Part shown: positions 12,616 through 23,870 of the stretch, in pieces
Layout: the number at the start of each line of letters is the position of its first letter
How positions within the stretch are numbered: the stretch's first letter is position 1
Origin: Cephalopachus bancanus
Taxonomy: Eukaryota; Chordata; Mammalia; Primates; Tarsiidae
Direction: 5' to 3'
Length of the DNA: 64,000 bases
Assembly: GCA_027257055.1 (NCBI GenBank)
Contig: JAPVLO010000278.1
Span: 3,968,001-4,032,000 of the forward strand
The notes under the pieces: generated by a model
What the model was told of the DNA's origin: nothing
Database searches by the model: none
Seen by the model: only the letters and a program-made list of their open reading frames with translations
Translations under genes and position numbers: made by a program

Positions 12616-13394
12616 TTCATTTCAAAGACAGAATATCTATTTTTAGAGCAAAAAAATCAAAGAGAAAAGGTAAATACATTTATCATCATTGGAGACACAA
12701 AATAATAAAGTTCAGTCAAGATAGGGGATAAAACACAGAAAGGAATGTAAATTTGGACCACTGACCCAAAAGCCTAAAATTTAAGAGCAGAGTCTTGGAG
12801 TCAGCAGGACCGCAAAAACTTTATGTAACCACTGAGTCTATATTTTTTGCAGACACACCATGACTGTGTTAAAACTATAGGTGGAGGTTGAGGGCCTCCC
12901 CATTATGCAGAGAAGAGGAGTGAACCTCTGTGGAAAACTGTCCTTTTTATAGCCACCAGGTCAGGAGAAATGGAAAGAATGGGACAGAAAGCCAACATAC
13001 CTATATATCAGGAACTCCCTCTGGGCCCAACTCTGGGCTCATCCCCAGATTGATCCAAGTTTGGGGGACTCAAAACACATACAATTTTCTTAACATGTGA
13101 TTAAAAATACAAAAAAATTAAAGTACAAAAATGAATGTGCATGTAAAATTTTTAAATTCACAAATAATTACAAATATAAGAGACTGGAAAGTACAAAGTA
13201 TCACAAAATCCAGAAAAATAACAATGTTTTTCTTACTTAACTGCTTTATATACATCTATAATGTTAGTTTTTCTACATTTTTGACCATATACTCTTTCAT
13301 TACCTCCTCATATGGCAATCATTTTATAATATTTTATAACTAAACATTAGAAAGATAATTCAGTCTTTCCTCTAGTATGGTTAACTGAATGTTT
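12616..13394. other. Unassigned, possibly repeat-derived
   Basis: About 780 bases between two antisense L1 pieces. 12,730-13,090 has a balanced composition and could be a decayed LTR; 13,090-13,390 is A+T-rich. I recognise no family and see no gene. Confidence 0.3.
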
Positions 13395-14116
13395 TAAAAC
13401 TTTTTATTTTGAGATAATTTTAGATTTATAGAAGAGTGACAAAAATAATACAAAGAGTTCCCCCAGATTCCTCTAATGTTAACATCTTATGTAACTATAT
13501 AGTACAAACATCAAAAGTAAGAAATTAACAGGGTACAGTATTATGAATTGAACTATAAACTGTATTTGGATTTCACTAGTTTTTCCACTAATCTTTCTTT
13601 GTTCCAAGATCCAAAACACATCGCTTTTGGTTGTGTGTCTCCTTAGTCTTTTCCAATTCGTGATGTTCCTTAGCTTTTCCTTGTCATTTGTGATCTTGAT
13701 CCTTTTAATGAGCACTGGTCACATACCTTGCAGAATGTGACTTAATTTGAGTTTGCTGGTGTTTTCTTATGAGTAAATTGGGCTTCTGCAATCCTGTAAA
13801 GAATTTCCCAGAGGTGAGATGGTCTCTGTATATCACATCAGGGGGACTTAGGTCACTATGTCTTATTACTGGTGATAGCAACTTTGATTACTTGGTTAAG
13901 GTAGCGTCTACCAGATGTTCCCTCCATAAGGTTATTATGTCTCCCTTTATATTTAATAAATATTGGAGAAGAAGTATTTTAAGACTATGCAAAAATCCTG
14001 GTTCTCCTTAAACATCCCTTTTTATTTTGAGTTGGTCTACCTTCTATTAATAATTTATTATAGAGCTAGTTTATAGCAATTATGATTGCAGTAATACTGT
14101 AGTTTTAATGGTGATT

Positions 14117-14137
14117 TTTCTCTCTCTCTCTCTCTCA
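14117..14137. repeat. (TC)n microsatellite
   Basis: Ten TC units within L1 3' UTR. Confidence 0.9.
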
Positions 14138-14357
14138 TTTCTTCTATATGTATTAAGTGGAATTATTCTGTATGGAAGAGTTGCTCCTTCTACACTTATT
14201 TTTCAGTGACTTTTTATGAGTCTGAACTCATGGATGTTTGTTTTATTATTTGGGTTATAATCCAATACTATCTTAATATGCTTTGTTGCTGAAATTTATC
14301 TAGTTTTGATTACTGGGAGCTTTTACAGATTGGTTCCCGTGCCCTTTTGACTGAATG

Positions 14358-14446
14358 GCTTCCTTCCTTCCTCACTTCCTTCCCTCCTTCCTCCTTCCCT
14401 CCTTCCCTTCTTTCCTTCCTTCCTTCCTTTCCTTCCTTCTTTCTCG
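14358..14446. repeat. (TTCC)n/(CCTT)n pyrimidine tract
   Basis: About 90 bases, nearly all pyrimidine on the plus strand, inside the L1 3' UTR. The open frame across it codes only Leu/Pro/Ser/Phe runs and is an artefact. Confidence 0.9.
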
Positions 14447-15189
14447 CATTTTCTTACTTTCAAACATCAAAAGATGCCCTGGTTTATCTTGTATTTTCCC
14501 TACTCAAGCCCAGGAATCTACCACTTATCCAAGGAACTCTGGTTCCTTTTTATTGGAGAGTGATATTTAGAAACCAAGATGTGAGCTTGGTTGTTTCATT
14601 TAGCAAAATGCATTTAAGATTCACTCATGTTGTGTGACTCAGATTTCTTTTCATTGCTGAGTAGCATGCCATTGTATGAACGTACCACAATTTGTTCATT
14701 CATCCACAGGTTAAGAGACATTTATGTTGTTTACAGGCTTTGGTGATTGTGAATAAGGTTATTTAAACCTTCAAATGTGGGTGCTAGTATCAATATAAGT
14801 TTTCTGTAGGGTACTATTTAGACAGGGATTGTTAGGCCTTATGACAAGTATACGTTTGGCATGATAAGAAACTGCCAAAGAATTTCCCAAAATGGCTATA
14901 TCATTTTGCATTCTTACTAACAATGCAGAATTCTAGTTTCTTTACCAGCACTTGATATTGGCAGTTTGTATTTTAGTCATTCTAATAGGTTGTAGTTTCA
15001 GTTTGTATTTCCCTAATAATTAATGACACTGAGCATTTTTTCATATGTTGATTTGCCATCTGTATGTCTTATTTCTTATTATTGATAGTTTAGAGAAGCT
15101 TTTTTTCTTCTGCTTCAAGCTCAATTAACAATGTGTTGTAAACTTTTAGGACTGTTGAAACACATCAATAAGAGTTCCTGATCTCAAAC

Positions 15190-15350
15190 CAGATGAAGTG
15201 GGGACCAAAGGGAGGCCCAAACTTTACCTGGATGATGATACGGTGACCACTTGTATACCTAATACTGAGTTGTATCTCACATCTTTAAAATAAAATAAAT
15301 TGAAAATAGCAAAAGTAAAAATAAAAAATGTGAAAACCAGAAAAAAAAAA
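15190..15350 (+). mobile_element. Short L1 3' UTR fragment, sense
   Basis: 'cacttgtatacctaatactg' then 'ctcacatctttaaaataaaa' at about 15,246-15,296 parallels the 3' end of the L1 at 50.0 kb ('gtttgtatacctaaccctga', 'cccacatctttataataaaa'). It is followed by an A-rich tail to about 15,350. The 5' boundary is uncertain. Confidence 0.6.
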
Positions 15351-17595
15351 GATTGCTATAACATTTAGGAAAGCTAGTTTATTTGAGCTATGAGATCTTG
15401 GTGCTTTTCAAGTTTTCTCTGGAATAGCTTATCAAATACCTTTTTAATGAATGACTTTATTAACTATTTTACCATCAATGTTCTTTTTGGATTGATGTAT
15501 GGTGAATTTGATTATCTTTGTTGATGGCAGTATCTCACATCAAATCAGCAACAACAAAAAACTAAAGAAAATTACAATCTTTCCCAGTGCATTCATATGA
15601 CTCACTTCACATTATTAATTGAATTAACAAACAATTCAAAATCTACTCAGTATTTCTTTCCAAAATGTAACTATTCTTCTTATAGAATTGCTGCTTTTAA
15701 TAGAATCTGAAATTTTTGTTACAATATGACATCAGGAAGTGAAGAATTTTTATTGATTTAATCATTCATCTTATTTCTTTCATTTCAGTCTATTAATCTT
15801 CATCTGAATTTTCTCCCAGTTCTTTAATAAATAAAGATGACAGGAGAAGGTGCTCTTCATATAGACCCAAATCAGGAACCTGTAACTTCTTGTTTTATTT
15901 ATTCGTCCCCAGTGATTTTTCCAAATTGCAATCAAATTGGCATATTCCCAATCCCTTTCCTCTAACAGAATACCAAAACTGTCCGCAGTCACTTCATGCA
16001 ACCCAGACACAAAAAGAAGAAGAAGCTGGACTGGGAAGAGACTGGTCTTAACTGAGGATGGCTGAAATATCATACTTTTGCTCATTTTCCAGCATGAGGA
16101 CACATTGCTGAGGCCTCTCCTAGGGCCTCAGATCGGATCTGAGATTAAGAGCCCGAAGTGTAAACCTTACTAGGTTGGAAGTCATTCATTTCCACCCAGA
16201 GGACAGAGACGGTGACAAAAATCCAGGCTCTCATGAAGTTTGCTGTTTAGGAAGGAAGGCAAATCTGTGCTCAGCGGTGACTCAGGAGCCAGCAACAGCC
16301 AGAACATTTAAACCAGAACTTTGTCCAGCCCTTCTAATGCACTCCAGGAAACTCAACCCCTGCCACCACTGGATGACCACCGCTCCTAACTGTCTGCCCG
16401 CCATGTGCCTCTTCAAACGGGTCCCCGGGAAGCTCTGGAGGCTGAGGCAAGACGGACGTCTGAAGTTTTCTCTGCCCTTTCGTTTTTTACATAGGAGTGG
16501 GGAGAGCAGTAAGAGCTTGAAAGAAGACAGAGTACATAAAAAATATCATCATCCTAGATAGTGTGATTTGAAGTCATTTTCTGCTGCCAAGAAAGAAAAA
16601 TAAACCTGTAGTCAAGCCTCTGAAGGCAATGTTTACTCTTCCAGGGTAAAGGACGTATGGAGGAGCTTCTGACAAGACTGTCAGAAGTGTGTTCGGCAAT
16701 TTAACTATTAATAATAGTAAAAAACAACAAATAAAGCTTTGAATTAATCCAGCATCTTTCATCTCTATATATCAAAGAGCGTTGCCAATGTTCCTGATAA
16801 CGACACGTCTATGAAACACGTAAGTGGCAGGCATTGTCATTCCTCCGTGACAGATGAAAGAGCAGAGAAGCTACGAAGTTCTTCCCCAGCCAATCAGTCG
16901 AGCATCCACGAGGGCAGCTTGGCCTCTCTCCAAGGTATTCCCCACCTCCCTGGGGACTGCTGGAGCATTCCTTCAAGGGATGGGGCTTAAGCAGTGCTTG
17001 AACAAGAGCAACACAGAGCATCCACACAAGCATCGGCTCTCTGTTCTTCAGAAGTTTCGCAACAACATACATCCACTAAGGTAGCTCTGTCTACACAGGT
17101 GAGTCAGCAAAATGTTTTAAAGTCAGCTGTTCACGGACCCTGCAGGATGTGCTCTGGGAAAGTATTGGCCCCACTGAACCAAACTGTCTCGGGGAGTTCA
17201 CGACATGTGAGATGAGAAAAAGGAAAGATACATGCGTGCCCCTCCAACCCTCCACTCCGACATAACAAGCTGCCCGCAGTTTTCCCAACACAGGGGCAGG
17301 GGCCTCTCATGCCCTTGTTTGTGCTCTTCCTCTCCTTCACTCATTCCGCTTCTCAAAACTATTGAAGCATCACCTGTGAAGTCCCATGCCCACATGCAAT
17401 CTTTTCTTCCTTTTCATACCTTCTAGATTCTATAGAGATGCCTTCCATGGGTCCTGTGACTTTGTTGCATGCACATGCTTATATGTGTCTCTTCCCTACC
17501 AAACTCTCAGCTTTTTTGTCAGAGGGAATTGATTGCATTTATGTCCAAAACCCAGGACAGTGTCCATCCGTATCAGAGGTTCAGTAATTATTTCT
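15351..17595. other. Unassigned, likely unique sequence
   Basis: A+T-rich to about 15,780, then more balanced. A weak MIR-like patch lies near 16,810-16,900. Open frames near 16,175-16,561 and 16,800-17,430 overlap on both strands and have no family resemblance. Confidence 0.4.
15780..16103 (-). other. 107-codon open frame with a hydrophobic N-terminal segment (doubtful)
   Basis: On the minus strand the frame starts MSSCWKMSKSMIFQPS and has a hydrophobic stretch FPVQLLLLFVSGLHEVTA that would pass as a signal peptide. The rest is basic and aromatic with one later Cys. I recognise no family. The plus strand has a good polypyrimidine-AG at about 15,769-15,787, on the wrong strand for this frame. 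Most likely a chance frame. Confidence 0.12.
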
Positions 17596-17697
17596 AAAAA
17601 AGAAGAAAGGAAGATAAGAAGGGAAGAAGGGACAGAGGGAGGGAGAAAGGGAGGGAGACAGGGAGATAGGAAGGGAGGAAAGAAGGAAGGAGAAAAG
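17596..17697. repeat. Polypurine (GGAA/GGGA)n tract
   Basis: About 100 bases of almost pure A and G on the plus strand, next to a MIR. Confidence 0.9.
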
Positions 17698-17699
17698 AC

Positions 17700-17800
17700 T
17701 AGTATTTATTGAGCAGCTACCATTTGCGAGGCACAGTGCTAGGCATATTCTTGTTCAGCATTTAATGTGCACTCCTAATCTGAGGGCTGTGTCTTTTTTC
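17700..17800 (-). mobile_element. MIR SINE fragment, antisense
   Basis: 'tatttattgagcagctacca' near 17,702, followed by 'gaggcacagtgctaggca', the reverse of the MIR 3' end. Confidence 0.65.
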
Positions 17801-18260
17801 AGTTGCAGAATCGACTTAGCTTTCATCTGTTTGAATACTGCTTTTCTCCCATTCTGTCAATTATTCATTTCTGGAAGTCCTATTAGACACATTTGAAATC
17901 CCTCTGTCTATCTTCCATGTCTCTTAACTTTTCTTTCTTATTTTTCATCTTTCATCTCTGTACAACATTTGAAGTAAACTCCACGGTGTTATCTCCCAAT
18001 TACTTATTTGTGTCTTTCTTTTATTTCCAGTGTCTCATTAGCTCATTTTCAAACACAGCTGTTCTTGATTTCTACCTCAGTTTTTGTTTCATAATTTCTT
18101 GCTCTTTTTAATTGTTATTCCTCCCCTTACATCTTTGAGAATCTTCAACATATTCATTTTGAAGTTGTTTTCAGACTGCTCTGTTATCCCCCTTCAATGG
18201 AAGTGAACCCTGCTGATTTTTGAACTCGTTGGCTGTCTTTCTTAGCATTAATTTTCTTTG
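17801..18260 (-). mobile_element. Decayed LINE fragment (L1M/HAL1-like), antisense
   Basis: 'ggaagtcctattagacacat' near 17,873 and 'catgtctcttaacttttctt' near 17,917 match phrases of a widespread old mammalian L1-class repeat. Ends are vague and the family name is uncertain. Confidence 0.4.
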
Positions 18261-19614
18261 TTTACTTGGAACTTTCATTAGCAAATCCATCTGGAGTAAG
18301 GATTTTCTCTTTCCCTCTTGTCTCTCTCTACTCTCATCCCTCCCTGTGAGAGTTGTTCAGTTTCTTCCAGTCCAGGGCCTGGTCTGATCTCTTTTCTGGG
18401 GTGATCTCGGGGACATTACACACTTGGCCACTGAGCCAGCAGGTGGCTAGCTGAGACTCAGGTGTGACTTCCTCTGCTGCTTCCTCCCACCCAGGCATTC
18501 CATCCGACCACAAGCTGCAGCTCCAGACACTGACTGAAGTTTCTTCTGGCCTCTTTTGAAAGGATGAGAACTAGCACCTTTCCCAGCACCTAGTTTACCC
18601 CAATGACTTTAGATCCAGTCCCTGACCATGACTGTAGAGTTCCTAGCCCCTGTCACCCCACAGCAGCCACACTTTTGCCTGTTCCCAAGGTTCACAGACC
18701 CCAGCAAGTCTACGGCCACAATTGCCACCTACTACTGTTTTGTGTTTGGCCCACGAAGCCGTGTATCTTGTTGAATGTGGATATGTCTGAACTCTTTTCA
18801 AAATACTAAATCTGCCACTGCAATGTATTTGAACTCAGTCCTGACCTAAAGTCCTAGTCTGAGCATCTTCACTGCATCAATCAATCCTTTTGCAACAAGA
18901 ATGCCCAGAATGTGCCCTGTCACCTGCAGGCTCAGCATTCCAGGCTCAGGTCCTGGGCCAATGACAACCAGACCTGGGACTCTGTAGAGACCTGCTTGTG
19001 TGCTAGCAGGGTCTGCAAAGAGTCTCTACTCCCTGTGCCTGTGCACAGAGTGTGAAACTCCTGAGCCCCCTCAAGGGCGCTGGGCTGCAGCTTCTCATAA
19101 AACAAGCACCTAACATTTGAGCCTACACTGCCCGAGTAGTCCCTGGGGATGGCAGGACTGGAGCCGGTGCTCATGCCTTGCCTACAAGACTCATCCCCCG
19201 ACTCTTTTAGCCCATACTTGTCTTGATTTCTTTTTCAGATACTCACTTTAAAAAATAACCCAGACTCCCACTTAACACTACCATATTAGTCTCAAAGTCT
19301 GCACAGACCTCTCAGGTTGGACCTCATGGACACGGGTCCTACATGAATTCAACTTGAGTTTCATACTCCAGACACGGTCCAGACTCCAGACCTCTTGCAA
19401 GCCCACAGCACACTCCTTCTGGCCTGGTCCCAGCTCCTGGTTTTTTCCTGGCAGGAGCTCTCACCCCTACCCAACTGGGATTGGGCATATGACATGACAT
19501 TAATGCATTTTTGAAAGTAATTTTTACCACAGTTTTGTAAGTAGATATCATTACCATTTTTACCTCTCATAACTATAATAGTAACATTTTCTTCCTGCTC
19601 ATAGGGTGACAGAT
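18261..19614. other. Unassigned, likely unique sequence
   Basis: G+C rises to about half. Short open frames only. I see no gene, promoter or repeat. Confidence 0.4.
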
Positions 19615-19835
19615 TCTGTACCACATACCTCACCTGCAGTATATCATATCATTTCAACAATGCTATGAAGGTACTATTATCATCTCTCCACTTTATAGAT
19701 GCAAAAGATGAGGCTCAGGTTAAGGGACATTTGCAAGATCCCAGAGACACTAAATGCTGGAGCCAGGATTTGAAGCCAAATTCATCTCAACCCAGAGCTC
19801 ATGCCCTTGGTAGAATGCTACGTACCCAGCATTGA
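19615..19835 (-). mobile_element. MIR SINE, antisense
   Basis: Reverse MIR core: 'tatagatgcaaaagatgagg' near 19,695, 'gggacatttgcaagatccca', then 'gctggagccaggatttgaag' near 19,757. Nearly full length. Confidence 0.75.
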
Positions 19836-19837
19836 AC

Positions 19838-20780
19838 TTGTCAGGCCTCTTTGTGGCATTTGATACTTTCACCAGTGCCTTCCTCCAGGAAAGTCCCTTC
19901 TCTTCAGGCTTCCAGGAAAGTGCTCTGGTGTGAACTCACTGGATCTCCTGGCTCCACCCATGAGTCATCCTGGTGTTCACCAGGATTTGATCATCTTTTC
20001 CAACATGCTGTTCTCTCTAGGCAATGTAACAGACACCTCTGTACTCAACTAACTGCCACCAGAGGCTGGTGACTGTCAACCCTTTATCTTCAACCTGCAT
20101 CTTTCTCCCAAACTCCCACCTTCCTAGATGTACCACAGACTCCTCAGTTTCAGCACGTTCAATCTGGAACTCATCACTCACATCTCCGCGTGTGTATTAT
20201 ATTCCTGGCAACACTAACCACCCAGGCTCCCAAAACAGAAGCCAGAACCGGCCCTATGTGCTGTCGCTCAGTCCCCCAGCCTGCCAGTCAATGCTAGTGG
20301 CTGATTCTCTCCTTGCATCCTGAAGCTGTCCCACGTTTACGTTCCCATCCCCAACAGAATACAGCCCACTGCCTCCTCCAGGTGCCCAGGGCCTAATTTT
20401 TCACCCTCATCATTTGCCTCCATCCTTTACATGCCACACCTTGGTCTTCTCAATCGCCTGCCACCTTCCATGGGTCAGGGCCCTTGGGTGGCACCAGGTT
20501 TGGTCATGCTGTCCCCAACACCTAGAGACACTCATCCCTTAGCCATCCACTGTCAGTGATGACAACTCTGGCTCTGTGAAAACCCTCACACAGCCGTTCT
20601 CTTGGGCTCTGAGCAAGGACAAGGTGCTGCCTCCTTACCTCAGCTCCCCCAGGCCTGACATTGGCCTAGCTCAACCTTGATCTGACTGTTCTGCCCCAGC
20701 TGTGCCCTCCACATAGCAAGCAGCACATGGGTTCTCTCTCCTTTCCCGCCTCCAGCCCCAGTCCCATTCTAGTCTTCATC
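19838..20780 (+). mobile_element. L2 LINE fragment, sense
   Basis: The stretch 19,855-19,970 follows the L2 reverse-transcriptase region ('gatactttcaccagtgcctt', 'ctggatctcctggctccacc'). 20,080-20,180 follows the region just downstream ('caatctggaactcatcactc'). Similarity fades after about 20,500. Frames are broken. An ancient mammalian relic. Confidence 0.6.
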
Positions 20781-21137
20781 AAACATTCAGGTAATTAACT
20801 GGCAACTGGCAACAGATATAAAAAAGCAATATCTTACCCCAACAGGGATATGTAATGTTCGATTCCATTTTTTCAAGGGAAGTGATCAGAAGCTTTGAAA
20901 GAGGTGCCAACATCTGAAGTCAGCAAGGGAGCATGAATGAAAGAATTAAGAGACACAGATCTCAGCTGTGATTCTATATGGAAGTCTGTGATGCTAAAAC
21001 TTGCGTTCACGGGGATCACCTGGCAAAAACATACTATCATGACGTAAAGTGGCACAGAATGAGATCAGTGACAAGTCTACGAGTCCCCCAGGCTGTGTCT
21101 CTACTTATAAATATACACACACTCCCCATACAAACCA

Positions 21138-21175
<38 letters not shown>
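21138..21175. repeat. (CA)n microsatellite
   Basis: About 19 CA units without interruption. Confidence 0.95.
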
Positions 21176-21178
<3 letters not shown>

Positions 21179-21299
21179 CACATGCCCCTTATTAAGCCAC
21201 TTAGAAATTTTTGACTGCTCAGCCCCTAATCAGCTGTTAATGTGCGTCTCCTGCTAATCACGAGTCCCTCCTGGACCAGTTCAAATCCAAATGTTGAAA

Positions 21300-21440
21300 T
21301 ACTTCAGGTGGAAAGACAATACAAAAAAACTACAAATGAGTAGTAAGCATATGGGAAAAAAATCCAACCTTAGCAGTAATGAAAGAAATACAAATCAAGA
21401 CAGAAAACTATTTTTGATCTGTTAAGCTGGCAAAATTAAG
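21300..21440 (+). mobile_element. Short L1M ORF2 fragment, sense
   Basis: 'gcagtaatgaaagaaatac' near 21,373 and 'gatctgttaagctggcaaaa' near 21,416 follow the L1 ORF2 stretch around the conserved 'aatgcaaat' and 'cagattggcaaaa' phrases. Confidence 0.5.
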
Positions 21441-22154
21441 TACGATGATAAGAGTCTTCTCTGCTCTCCTGCATGAGGTCTCAGATGAGAGATCTCTGAC
21501 CACCGCCCAACGGTGCCCAGGAGGCAGGCTGAAGTGAGCGCCCATACTCAAAGCAGAAGAAACCTCCCTTCTGTGGCCTACAAGAGTCAATTAACCTGTA
21601 TCCAGAAACATTTGTTTGTCATCACAGCCTGACTGAGCGTGGGCAGGGTATGTGTATGCTTAGGGAAGGTGGGAGAAAGAGTGCAGAGAAATCAGACTAC
21701 ACATACACACAGACACACGCACACACACTTCCATGCTTTAGGAACATGAATGGGGCCATGCTTTATCAACCCCTCCACACGGATGCTTCGAAGGAGGCCT
21801 GACTGAATCCTGCCTTTATAGGCTTACAGTTGAGAAGTAAAGTCAGGACTCATACCTAAATCTGGGGAAAACAGGCAAACAGAATTAGATGCTGTCAGAG
21901 AATTTAAAAAAATGCTGGGTGCATTTACAAAAGAGAAGATTACTTCCAAGTAGGCCATCAGGGGTGGGTAGGATTTTGTCAAAGTTGTGGAGAGGAAAGT
22001 ATTCTAGGGGCACTGAATTAAGGTCACAGACAATGAAATTTCAATATGCATTAATTTAATCACTGAGGTCCTTTCCAGGCTATGTGTGTGTTTTTTTTTT
22101 AACCTGATTCTTTTTCTCCTATTAGTTGGGTGAGTTTCAATAACCCCAGGAAAT

Positions 22155-22400
22155 GAATATAGCTAGTTATGTGCCAGACATGGTCCTTACAGCCAGTATG
22201 GTAAACTCGTTTAATCCTCAGAACATCTTTACCTAAGTATCCTTAGGTCCAGTCTTAAAGATGAGGAAGCAGAGGCTCAAAGAAGACTGATTTGCCCAAG
22301 ATCACAAAGCTTGGAGGTCAGGCATAAACAGATGTCCACCTATCCACCTGACTTTGAAGCCTCCATGCATTCTTTCTTCTACACCATACTGCCTCACTTT
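22155..22400 (-). mobile_element. MIR SINE, antisense
   Basis: Reverse MIR: 'taatcctcagaacatctt' near 22,213, 'gatgaggaagcagaggctca' near 22,261, 'gcccaagatcacaaagcttg' near 22,294. Confidence 0.75.
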
Positions 22401-22424
22401 TAGGCCACTTTCTTCTTCAAAATT

Positions 22425-22665
22425 AAAGCTCCCAAATTGATCTACAAATTTAACACAAGCCCTGTCAAAATCCCAGTAGGCTGTTTTGCTGAAAATGACA
22501 AATTGATCCTAAAATTCCTATAATAATTCAAAAAATTCAGAAGAACCAAAACAACCTTCGAAAATAAAAGACAAATTTAAAAGTTGCATGCTTCACAATT
22601 TCAAAACTTACTACAAAGTCATAGTAATAAAAACTGTGTGGCATATGGTACTGGCCTGTAGATAG
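22425..22665 (+). mobile_element. L1 ORF2 internal fragment, sense
   Basis: 'ccctgtcaaaatcccagtag' near 22,461, 'tttcaaaacttactacaaag' near 22,599 and 'actgtgtggcatatggtact' near 22,633 are the ORF2 segment after the reverse-transcriptase domain. It is cut off at the left end of the inverted-repeat element that follows. Confidence 0.75.
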
Positions 22666-22671
22666 GGATTT

Positions 22672-23870
22672 GGGCCATCGCCCCAAAACATACAATCCCA
22701 AACATCATAATTCAGAATGTTGAAATACCAAAAGATCAAAATCCTGAAAATATAATTCTGGAAAAAATAATTTTTAAAAATTGCTTTAAAAGACATTTTA
22801 AAAGAAGATTTATTTAAGAAACATATAAAAACATGACAGGACACTTCATAGACCACTTAATGGAATAGATAGAAAATAACAACATACATATTTTTGCAAA
22901 CATAAACACTCAGGTATACTAACAACAGTCACGTGGGCATAACAGTTATGAGCAGATAAAAAGTATTCATAAAGAACTGGATCAAAAAGTGAAATGTATA
23001 AACACATATCAGTATGGTTGGTAATCATGTGCACCTAGCTTTATGACTTCAGTCATCTGAGATACCGACAAACAACATAAGTCTTTTGATGAGATGGATC
23101 AAACACCACAGTGGGTTGCCACAGCACTTGCAATCACCCAAAAAGCTGAGATCTTGAGAAATATTGTCTTTCACAAATATAGATGTACACAAAGGAAATC
23201 TTTTCATTTATTGAGGAAATTTCAACATTCCTATGTCTACGCACAATGCTTACACACAAAGTCAATGTTGTGATAATGCACTTTCGTGGAGTCAAAGTTT
23301 TGATGTTCAAGGCAGCAGAAACCTGTCTGGTCTCAGAGAGACCAATTCGCCTTTTGTATTTGTTCACTTTGGGTCTCCAGCCAACTGGATGGTGTCTGCC
23401 AACATTGCCCACCTCAGTTCTTGAGACACACGCCAATCTCCTCAGGAAACCCTCTCAAAGACACACCCAAAATAATGCTTCCCCAGGTTACCAGATATTT
23501 CTTAATCCTATCAAGTTGATGCCTAAAATTAAATTCACAAGTCCACCCCTTGTCAACTCAGCACTCATTACACATCTTCTTAAACCACATGAGATTTCCA
23601 AATAAATACAATAACAAGAAAATAGTTCCACCTAGCATGACGCAACTATCCGGCATACTAGCAGAAAAGCTAACTGCTTCCCCAGAATTCAGTTTTCAGG
23701 ATTTCAGCATTTTGGGTTTTAATCTTTCAGGCTTGTGATCTTCAAGATTTTAGATATTAGGGATTTTAGACTTTAAGGATTTAGGCTGTAGGGATTTTGA
23801 TCTTCCGGGACATCAACAATTCAGGATTATGGCATTTGGGATTGTGCCCTTCAGGATTACGGTAGGCACC
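22672..23870. mobile_element. DNA transposon with long, repetitive terminal inverted repeats (Ricksha/MuDR-like)
   Basis: The left end (about 22,695-22,780) reads '...caatcccaaacatcataatt...aaaagatcaaaatcctg...'. The right end (about 23,690-23,870), reverse-complemented, reads '...caatcccaaatgccataatc...gaagatcaaaatccct...', so the two are inverted repeats. Each is built of short sub-repeats around a GGGATTTT motif, with more units on the right. The middle (about 850 bases) has a 140-codon open frame on the plus strand at 23,183-23,605 that I do not recognise. I assign the superfamily from memory of the Ricksha ends, and could not define a target duplication. Confidence 0.5.

Larger units (their letters stand above)
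13395..15085 (-). mobile_element. Old L1 3' end (L1M type), antisense
   Basis: Starts with 'ttttattttgagataatttt' near 13,407, an antisense 3' UTR phrase. It runs through a long 3' UTR ('ccaaggaactctggttcctt' near 14,529) into the ORF2 end near 14,650-15,060. Two pyrimidine tracts expanded inside it. Confidence 0.8.
20781..22154. other. Mostly unassigned; holds a CA repeat and an L1 scrap
   Basis: Apart from the CA tract and a short L1 piece, I see no gene or family. A second, impure CA tract lies at about 21,699-21,729. Confidence 0.4.

Noticed and set aside
14347..14637. Leu/Pro/Ser/Phe-rich open frame
   Set aside because: Translation of a (TTCC)n tract inside antisense L1 3' UTR.
16574..17426. 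Cluster of six short open frames on both strands
   Set aside because: Mutually overlapping, none over about 87 codons, no splice pattern that joins them, and no domain.
23183..23605. 140-codon open frame inside the inverted-repeat element, possible transposase
   Set aside because: I could not see MULE transposase motifs in it or in the minus-strand frame opposite. Kept only as part of the mobile element.
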